A stretch of 64,000 bases of DNA, taken from NCBI GenBank assembly GCA_964035795.1, contig OZ038322.1, positions 17,896,674 through 17,960,673 of the forward strand, given 5' to 3'. The notes beneath the pieces were generated by a model that saw only the letters and a list, made by a program, of their open reading frames with translations, made no database searches and was not told where the DNA came from. Both the position numbers and the translations under genes were made by a program. This stretch comes from Pterobdella sp. o SKG-2022 (lineage: Eukaryota; Annelida; Clitellata; Hirudinida; Piscicolidae). Numbering within the stretch: the stretch's first letter is position 1; the number at the start of each line of letters is the position of its first letter. Below are positions 55,997-64,000 of this stretch, in pieces.

Positions 55997-56756
55997 TCAA
56001 GTCAATTTTTAAATTCAGCTAGCAATTGATAGCTTATGCACATAAAAAAAAACTCATTAAATATCTTCAGGTTATCTTGGATTATACTATTATATTGATA
56101 ATTTAGAGCATACAACAAAATATAATTGATTTTTCTTTCTTGTTTAGAATGAAAATTTCATGATGAAAATTAAAAATTCATTTATTAGCTTGTAAGGCTT
56201 TTTGTCACACTGATAAATGCTTTTCAAATAATTTTACTCTTCAGCCTTGAAGGATTTAGTTTATAGAAAAGTATTGAAATTAGATGAAAACGCACGTTAA
56301 CTATTCAAATTAGTTTTGATGATACTTGCTCAAATAATCGTTTAAATTTTTGTACTTATTTTCAACTTTTTTAATGTACATATATTTAATTATAAAAAAA
56401 AGCTCCAGCAAATTTATTGTTCAAGTCAAATGTGATTTAGCTATAAATATATCAAAAACCCTGAGAAAGCAAGTATTTAAAAATATTTTTAGAATTTAAA
56501 AATTTTAGTACTATAAATAATAAGAAAGCAAAGAAAAAACATAAAAATGTGAAGGAATGATACAAAAGCCATGTGAAAAGCTAAAAAATTTGAGGCTACA
56601 TCAGAGTTTCAAAAAGATCACTAAAATAAAAAAAAATTTTGATTCAAATAGAAAATTCAAAATTAACTGGATGCTTTAAAATAAGATATGAAATTTTTCA
56701 GATGCAGTGATAAAAAAATGAGTGTAAAAATAGTTGAAAAGGCACTGTGGTAGATT

Positions 56757-58069
56757 CTATGAAGGGATACCTACAGCATGACCTTTTGCTTTATCAAAAT
56801 TTGCATTGGCATTTTTGGAATCAGGTTCCATTTTCAATATATCTTTAATATTCACCTGATATAATGAAAATAAATAGGAATAGATATAGAGTAAAAAAAG
56901 ATGTTATAAATATAAGTTTTTCACATGAAAAATGCCACATACTGGTGGCAGATTGCTTTGTTCTGGATAAAGCCATGGTTTAATATCAGGTCTGTTTTTA
57001 GCTTTCCATTCAGTGTACTTGAGAGCAGCATTGTGCAGCTTTTCAACAAGCTGATTGAAAATTTTAGTAAAATCTTTATAATAATTTTTTAGAAAAGTCT
57101 TATGTTTGGTATAAATGAATAACCATTCCACATACCCTTGGAACCATATAAGTAGCTGCTTTATTCACAGCTACTGCTGGTAAACTACCTGAAATGAGAA
57201 AATTTAAAGCACTAATGGATGATTATATTATGAAAAATATAAATTTTCATTATTTTTTAACATTAATTCCATAGTGAGAACCAATTTGAAATATTTTGAA
57301 AAATCTGATTGAAGATGTTATAAAGTTATGACTAAAACCTTTTGGATCTGACTGAGTGACATAGTACAAAGTACAGCCTCCAAGTGATGTGTTTTTTTGA
57401 TCAGCATAAATAATGTAGCCCGTTAAATAAGAAATTCCTCTAATAAATGATTTATTAACAGGAACAGCCTATAAAACAAAATTAATTTTATTTAAATAAA
57501 ATTTTATAAAAATACATTAACCTTGTGATTAATTGAACGATTAATTATGTAAAATTCTTTGCCAATTTTCTTCCAAGCCCTTTGAATTACAAAGTCTCTA
57601 TTTGCCAATGGTCTAGGTAAATTCACTAAAATTTTTTAATAAAAATGTACTTTATTTAATAATTTCAAGAAGGAAACTTACTTGCATAATACCCAATATC
57701 ACTGTTACTGTTTATTTTGCAAATTTCTTTTCCTTCAATCATAGATATATCCCAAACAGGTCGATAAAGAGAATCATGTAGAACATCATATAAAAGTTCA
57801 GCTGAAATATCTTTGAAATGAGCTTTACCCTAGTAGCAAAGATTAATTCGATTTGATTTATTATTAGCAAAAAAAAAAATTATTATTAAAAATAAGCTAT
57901 TAAATATAAGAAATACTTTGATCATGTTAAATGGTGAAACTTCACTTTTCTTAGTCCACAGCAGAATATTATCTAATTTATGAGCTAATGTCCATCCCGA
58001 GTTTTCTTCAATAAAGTTTTTAAGTTTTTTGAAATCACTATCAGCAACCGTAAAAGTTCCTGAAGCCAT
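56757..58069 (-). CDS. STARD10: START-domain lipid transfer protein, STARD10 family
   Basis: Seven exons: 58069-57917, 57829-57682, 57625-57522, 57468-57339, 57188-57136, 57050-56943 and 56855-56757 (stop 56759-56757), giving 264 residues (human STARD10 291). The START domain fills most of the protein: [91 protein letters not shown] and [20 protein letters not shown]. These are the STARD10/PCTP landmarks in order, including YDVLHD, RPLxNRD and DPKGSLP. The C-terminal 33 residues are polar and unlike vertebrate STARD10. The vertebrate protein is cytosolic and moves phosphatidylcholine and phosphatidylethanolamine between membranes. It is divergent from BBS2, with 356 bp between starts. Confidence 0.93.
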
Positions 58070-58425
58070 TTTTGTGAATAATTTTTCTATTTTTTTGAAT
58101 TTTAGTTAATTTTTTCAAAGTTATAACAACATCTGATGATGTATATAAAAAGTGAATCTAATATAATAATTTAGCCAGTGAAGTTAAAAAAATTTTTAAT
58201 TTTATGATGAAGTTTTAAAAAAAATATTTTTGTTAAAAATTATTAAAATTTTTCAAAACTTTTCAGTTCACAAACAAAAAATAACAATTGTAAAATTGTG
58301 TAACTTCAAATTCTGATTAAAAGTATGTTTGAAAAATTAAAATAAATATTTTTACAAAATATATGGTCATTTTAATTAAATTCAATTCGAAGGTTACTAT
58401 GTAACCAGATAAACAAGTGCCTAAG
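58070..58425. promoter_or_regulatory. Head-to-head promoter interval of STARD10 and BBS2
   Basis: These 356 bp separate the two start codons. I looked for an RFX X-box (GTNRCC...RGYAAC), expected upstream of ciliary genes, and found no good match by eye. The stretch is very AT-rich. Confidence 0.4.
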
Positions 58426-61400
58426 ATGCTTAACCTCGTATTTTCAATATCAGTTGATAAAAAAATTAGTTTAAAACTTATTTGTAAAGGAATATTTAAA
58501 AATAACAAACAATGTATAACTTTTGCCTCAGATTCTGGAAAAGTATTTTCTAATCTTTCATTAAAAATCAACTTATTCAATATGTATATTTTAACAGATC
58601 TTTTTAGGTGAATACAACCCAGAAAGTTATGGAAAAGAGCTTAAACTTGAAGTTTTGAATATAAACCAGAAAGTAACGCATTTAATGCCTGCTCGATTTG
58701 ATCCATTTACGCACGACATCCTCCTCATTGCCACCACAGATTCCCTTGTGGCCTTCGATGTCGAAAATAACAAAGATCTGTTTTTTAAAGATGTTTGTTA
58801 GAATCATTTTATTTCAAATGAAAAAATCGTCAAATATACAATTTCATGCTGTCCTGCCGTCTTCTACAGATGCTTGATGGGACAAGTTCAATGGCTTTTG
58901 GCAAAATTGGTACGCTAGAAGAAAATTTAGTTTTTATCGGTTGTAATAGTTCCATACAAGGCTTCAATTATCTTGGAAATGATTGCTTCTGGACGGTATA
59001 GAAATAAAGAACTTTTTTATAAACAGTTATCTTATACATAATTTATTCACCATAATTATTTTCCAATGGGTTTTACTTGTAGGTGAGTGGAGATAAAGTA
59101 AGTTGTCTTACAATTCTCGACTATGATAAAGATTCTATTGAAGAGGTAGTTATTCTCAAAAAATCATTTTTTAATATTTAGTAACAACTTTTTAAAAAAA
59201 AAATTATTTTGCACCGATATATTTTAAACATATTGACACCTAATAACTGTGAAACCAAAGCACGAAAAAAATAATTAAAAATTGCTTAAATAAATGAAAC
59301 TCGGACCAGTTAGCTGTTGGCACAGAAAACAACGATATAAGGGTATTCAAGCAAGATGAAGTGATAGCTGAATTGAGTGAAAGTCAAGTAAGCTATATCA
59401 AATAACTTGTATTTTTTATAAAAATACATCATCAAACTAAATAGTAAAAAATGTTAAAAGTTTAAATGTAAGTTTGAGTGCTTTTTCTTTCAAGGTTGTT
59501 AAAGCCTTGGTTAGTTTGAATGGCAACAGCCTGGGTTATGCATTAGTGGATGGCACCGTTGGGGTATATAGCCAAGGAAAACGACAATGGAGAATAAAAG
59601 TTTGAATTTATTCATCTTTTTGCTTTAAGCTTTTAATTTTTGATGGGAACATATAAGGAATCACAAACAATTCTTCAAAGTCGCAACACACTCCAAACGT
59701 ATTGCTGGCATTTGACGTGAATGGTGATGGAGAGCAAGAGATGGTGACTGGATGGAGCAACGGAAAAGTGCAACATTTCAGCTTAAAAAATAATCTGTTT
59801 TTATTGTAAAAGTTGTTTTGGCAGATAGAAGGAAGATGTAGCAAAACAGGAGAAACTCTTTTCAAGGAGAGTCTTTCTGATGCCGTTGTTGCTCTCATGC
59901 CAGTAAGTTATTTAAAAACTAACATCTCAGCACTTTATTAATAAGATTTAGTTATGTGCATCTCAAAATGATTTAGGTTTATTGTGCATAAAACCTTTTT
60001 CTTTTTACCATAAGTTATATTTGATTGAGCTCATAAGTAAAACCCATTTAATTGGAACAAGATTTTCAAGTAACTTCTTTAAAAAATGTTTTTCAATATA
60101 AACCTTGATTATTTCAATGAATACATATCCAAGCTGATAGGAATGGGCTCCAATGAGGTGTTGCTGGCCTGTTGTGCCGATGGCAAATTGTATGCTTTCG
60201 CAAGTGGTACTGACCCCATCTCAACACCAGCTGCTGAAGCTAATAAGGAATCGTTGAAGTTACAAAAGCTGCGAACTAAAAAACTTGTAAGCCAAAAAAG
60301 TATATTTATTTCGTAAATTTTTTATAGTTTCAACTATTCAACCTTTAAAGTGATTTATGTTTTAAAAAAGCTCAAAAAGACAATTACTTTTAGGCTCTAT
60401 TGAAAGAACTGAAGAATTTCGAGGAATTCATTAAAGAAGAAACGATTGAAGAAACGTCCTCGGATCCAACCTTTTGTATTCCAGTATGTTATTCGGTCTA
60501 TAAAATATTTCATAAGTGAAGTGAATGTTAACCTCGTTAACAGAACGACACAGACATTCAGACGTTCATCTACGTGGAGAGGACATCGGGCATTGAGGAC
60601 CCCGTGGTGGATGTGAGAGTGCATTTTATCCTTCACTCTTTATATTTATTAACTTATTTCAAAAGTTATTTTTTTATAATCTTTTAAAGGCATCTTTAGA
60701 GCTGAAAATTTGCACAAACAATGGTGAGTTACGATGTTGAAAAATTTACTAATGGATTACTTTATGAGTTTGAAGTTTATGGGGTTTTATATTATTATTG
60801 CTACAAAGTCTAAATTTCATAAAAAATAAATTTCAAAAATGAATTTATCAAGTTTTTGAAATTGCAGAAACTTTGATAAAGTCCGTCATAATATTTGCTG
60901 AAAATATTTTCCAAAATGACAGTTTTTGCTTGTAAGTTTTTAATTACAAAAAATTCTATTGTCAAAAAGCTCTTATTAATCTTGTATTTGAAAAGTTTAA
61001 ATTCAACACTCTTTTATCACGAGTATGAAAATTTTATTAATACATTCACTCAAGACTTAGTGGTAGAGCGTTAGACTTATGTGCTCGACTTGACTGTCGG
61101 TTAAAATATGCTAGGAGTCTTTTGTTCAAAACTTTGAATAAAATTCTTTTAACAAAAATAAGTATAAAATTCGAACTGTTTCTTTTTTATAGTCTTTTCT
61201 ATGTTCTTTAATAAAATACATTCAACCTTATATTAATATGCTTTCGCACCATTTTTAATTTGACTGCTCAGCCACCCAACGGAAAATTATATGAGTAGCA
61301 GTCTGGCGGTACCTTTGCAGCCATTCAAGGACGAACAAGTGTTGTTGGCCATCAAGGTGTTTGTGTGTGGCACACCCAGGTATTTGTCTCAAATCTTATT

Positions 61401-63144
61401 TTTTAAAATTTAATAAACACTAATTATGTTAATTTTTATTAAAAAAAATTAGATCTTGTTTATAGAACAGTTTGAAATTATAGAACTAGTAAAAAAAAAT
61501 TCATGAATGTTTTTTGTTAGATTTTCAAACCATGCCACTAGAGCCACGGGATACCACGTTTTTGAGGTTACAAGGACACTGCCAAAGTTCTCAATGTACT
61601 TCTTGCTGACATCTTCACCTCCCCCTAAGGAATCCGCCTCCGATCCCTCTGAAGAACCCTCGGGTAAAGTGGTTTTGCAGATCAATGAGAGATCCAATAG
61701 GGTAAGCATTAATATAATACCAAATTAATATCATATAATTTGGATAGATAATGAAGTTTGTATATGATTTTATAAAAAAATTTCTATGATGGTTGCATTT
61801 TTTCAATTTTCTTTTTTTTAATGGAAATGCGACATTTTTTTTGCATAAACATTTTCATGTTGAGATAACACCTAAAAAGATTTTAAAATGTTTATGTGGT
61901 CATTTTCGAATAACCCACGAATATAAAACCTATAAAGCAATTTCATGGTTCCAGTTAGTATTTTTTTTGAAAAAATCGAGTAATTAAGTTTGGAGCTTGT
62001 TATTGCTAGAATACTCACAAACATTATTTTTTAATTAATTAATCAATTCCACCTCTTGAACATTACTTAATTAAAATTCCTTGTAGGTATGTTTGTGGAT
62101 GAACCAGAATTTTCTCCTACCCGAAGATTTAGAGCGAAAAACAAATGAGGATTTGTATTGCAAGTTTTTGTGCCTTAGAGATCAAGGATTGCTTGTGTTA
62201 CACTGCTGTGACAATGGAAAAGTAATTTATCATTGATTTCGTTAAATGTGTTGACTTATTTAAACTTTTACCTTTCACGAAAATAGTCGATTATAATCTT
62301 TTTACAGTTAACAATAAAGGCTGACAGCATGGAGGTAGCGGGAGAAATAGTTCAAGATTTGTGTGCATATCTAGGCATACAACACATGACATCTCTTGCT
62401 CATTTCCCTCTTGAATTCGAGCTTATCCCATCATTATTCAAAACTGTTTGTATTTAAAAAATTAATAACTATAAAAAATATACTGAAGTATTGTATTTTT
62501 CTCAGATGAAAGATTACCAATACGTAGCGATGAAGATGTTAGGAGAGGAGGCAGAGAAGAGTGAAGATGTGTTGGAGACTGTGGTGCGTGTTGAAGATGC
62601 CCTCATCATTGATGACTTGTAAGTACCATTTGGGACACTTTGCTGTACCAACTATACTGTTTCCGACTTATTCTATTATTGTTTTTTCTAACTTCGTTTT
62701 GATCTATTATTGACTTTTTTTATTTAACTCAGACCCCAAATGAAGAGGCATTATATGGAATTGATATCACTGAATAGGGAAATGGTTAATACTCATAGCA
62801 TTCTGCACAACAACCACAACAACCTTGTGGCAACATACAAACGAATAAATACTCTCATTCAAAAAGCTGCGAAATTAAGATGTGAGATTCAGTGTCAATA
62901 GTTTTATTCTCTAACAATCTTTCCTGTAGAGTTCTCAAACCTTCACATCACACGTCATCACATCAATAATTTTACTTTACTTACTTTTCCAAAAAAAATT
63001 CAACAAAATATTTAATAATGATAGGATATTGTTTTTGTAGGTGGGTATGCGCGCACAGATGTGGTGAATGGATGCAAAAAAGCCATACAAGAGAGCGATG
63101 ACCAAACTTTCCTCAAAGTTGTTACAAATGTGCGTTTGGCTTGA
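58426..63144 (+). CDS. BBS2: BBS2, BBSome core subunit, 20 exons
   Basis: Exons: 58426-58542, 58598-58792, 58870-58995, 59083-59145, 59310-59387, 59495-59599, 59681-59767, 59825-59902, 60134-60286, 60394-60483, 60544-60612, 60690-60723, 60868-60931, 61272-61379, 61521-61701, 62087-62221, 62308-62445, 62506-62618, 62733-62881 and 63041-63144. They join to 728 residues (human 721). The start MLNLVFSISVDKKISLKLI replaces the human MLLPVFTLKLRHKIS. The N-terminal propeller has SIQGFNYLGNDCFWT, GTENNDIRVFKQDEVIAEL and FDVNGDGEQEMVTGWSNGK. Next come a coiled segment, the GAE-like domain (TGYHVFEVTRTLPKFSMYFL, NQNFLLPEDLER) and the C-terminal platform with RINTLIQKAAKLR. BBS2 pairs with BBS7 and BBS9 in the BBSome, which moves membrane proteins in cilia, so this animal is ciliated. 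AATAAA lies at 63316. Confidence 0.97.
61045..61100 (+). repeat. tRNA-like fragment in a BBS2 intron
   Basis: The bases TTAGTGGTAGAGCGTTAGAC look like a tRNA D-arm/A-box region, followed by an anticodon-arm-like part. There is no B-box and no acceptor stem. It is probably the 5' head of a decayed tRNA-derived SINE, unlike the one at 28435 in its downstream sequence. Confidence 0.35.
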
Positions 63145-63753
63145 GCGTGAGGTATAGGTTATATAAAACAGAATATTGCATACAATCATCTGATAATCCA
63201 TTTCTGTTTTTAGTTACGATTATAAAATTATTATGAAAGTACATATCATTGAAAAAATTATTCTTTTTGTTCAATTGAACTCACACTTTCTGATTCCGAT
63301 AGATTATTGAGAAACAATAAAGCGTTGATTCAAACTTTTTGGACGTTCACAAGTTTTATTCAGAAAAGCAAAAATCAAATAGTGGGCTCAATAAATTAAA
63401 TTTTGTGAAAGTAAAATGGTTTTGTGAAACATAACTTGATGTAATTAACATCAAATAAAAGAGTACAATAAATCATGAAGGGTAGTTACACATTACATTT
63501 TGATCGCACAGTCAAAGGTAAGTCGTTTACTCGAGAATTTTGTACCTTGGCGTAGAGTTTATTAAATTTTTTCGTAAATTTTCTATTTAAAATACTTTGT
63601 CTTTTTATCAGTGTTTTAATATAATTTTGAACAATTCAAAAAGGAAAAACAAATTCAAAAAGATATTTATAAATTTGCTGAAATAGGCATTTCAAAGGTG
63701 CTGCATAGTTCAATATTTTTATACAATTTTCAACATCAAATCGCATAGAACTC

Positions 63754-63852
63754 TTAAGTTACACTCAATGATGTGGCGGCTCTCACATCAGCTTTAAGTT
63801 CCTCCATGTCCCTTTTTAACTTGGCCCTCCTGTTCTGAAACCAAGTAATCAC
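63754..63852 (-). CDS. LBX: Ladybird (LBX) homeobox gene, 3' exon only
   Basis: An acceptor (CACAG) at 63853 is followed by 32 codons and a stop at 63756-63754. The exon starts with the end of homeodomain helix 3, VITWFQNRRAKLKRDMEELK, then ADVRAATSLSVT. The Thr before WFQNRRAKLKRD and the MEELKADV extension are diagnostic of LBX; human LBX1 has VITWFQNRRAKLKRDLEEMK followed by ADV. The intron falls inside the homeodomain just before this Val, as in other LBX genes. LBX proteins are transcription factors patterning muscle precursors and neurons. The tail after the homeodomain is only about ten residues past the conserved extension, far shorter than in vertebrates. The rest of the gene lies to the right of the window. 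Confidence 0.9.
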   Translation of the reverse strand: MITWFQNRRAKLKRDMEELKADVRAATSLSVT

Positions 63853-64000
63853 CTGTGTGAAATAATTTAGTATTGTGTTCTGTTGGTTGAAGAAGCTTTA
63901 AAAATTTTTTATTTAACTTCACGCTATTTAAAACGAAAAATTTTCTTTATAATGAAACTAAATAAAGGTATTTTCCACAACATTTTTGATAATAATAAAT
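63853..64000 (-). other. Intron of the LBX gene
   Basis: The sequence beyond the LBX acceptor is AT-rich with no coding signal; the upstream homeobox exon must lie beyond 64000. Confidence 0.6.

Noticed and set aside
57830..58069. F-actin capping protein as identity of the gene starting at 58069
   Set aside because: The assembled exons give a START domain with DPKGSLP and RPLANRD, not the capping-protein fold.

Overview
This is a 64 kb piece of a nuclear genome from an animal, AT-rich (about 70% by eye), with compact genes split by many GT-AG introns, several under 70 bp. The gene content points to a bilaterian invertebrate. It includes the last exon of a ladybird (LBX) homeobox gene, lethal giant larvae (lgl), a LAMP-type lysosomal membrane protein, BBS2 (so the animal has cilia), shugoshin and FERRY3/C12orf4. 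I cannot name the phylum or species from the sequence alone. All gene models were assembled by eye. For each, the reading frame stays open across every exon join and the product follows the known family in order.

Layout, left to right. An unidentified first coding exon lies at 1684-1806 (-), followed by an ANKRD33-family ankyrin gene (2361-7640, -). Next is a region of about 4 kb holding small repeats, then lgl with 28 exons (12021-23654, -) and the small gene ADISSP/C20orf27 (26927-27997, -). A tRNA-derived SINE sits at 28435. The LAMP gene (30880-32619, -) and OXA1L (32940-35838, +) start head to head. An RNF145/RNF139-type membrane RING E3 ligase (36099-41649, -) has two exons and a long intron that carries a LINE fragment. 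Decayed retroelements fill 43.2-46.4 kb. Shugoshin (46756-49748, +) is followed by tissue alpha-L-fucosidase (50025-52848, -), FERRY3 (53049-55996, +), STARD10 (56757-58069, -), BBS2 (58426-63144, +) and the 3' exon of LBX (63754-63852, -).

From LAMP to LBX, every neighbouring gene pair is on opposite strands. This gives three head-to-head pairs with gaps of 200-356 bp (LAMP/OXA1L, FUCA/FERRY3, STARD10/BBS2), which are natural candidates for bidirectional promoters. There is no operon logic here. Several products do share endomembrane or lysosomal roles: LAMP and fucosidase in lysosomes, FERRY3 on early endosomes, STARD10 in lipid transfer and RNF145 in the ER. lgl (cell polarity), BBS2 (ciliary trafficking), OXA1L (mitochondrial inner membrane) and shugoshin (centromere cohesion) are unrelated housekeeping or developmental genes.

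The most interesting unexplained signals are non-coding: a short dispersed repeat family with an AAGCTT core, two copies of a terminal-inverted-repeat element, and a nearly pure (ATCT)n tract of about 490 bp. There are also two possible GC-AG introns and a possible UTP3/SAS10 retropseudogene in an OXA1L intron.
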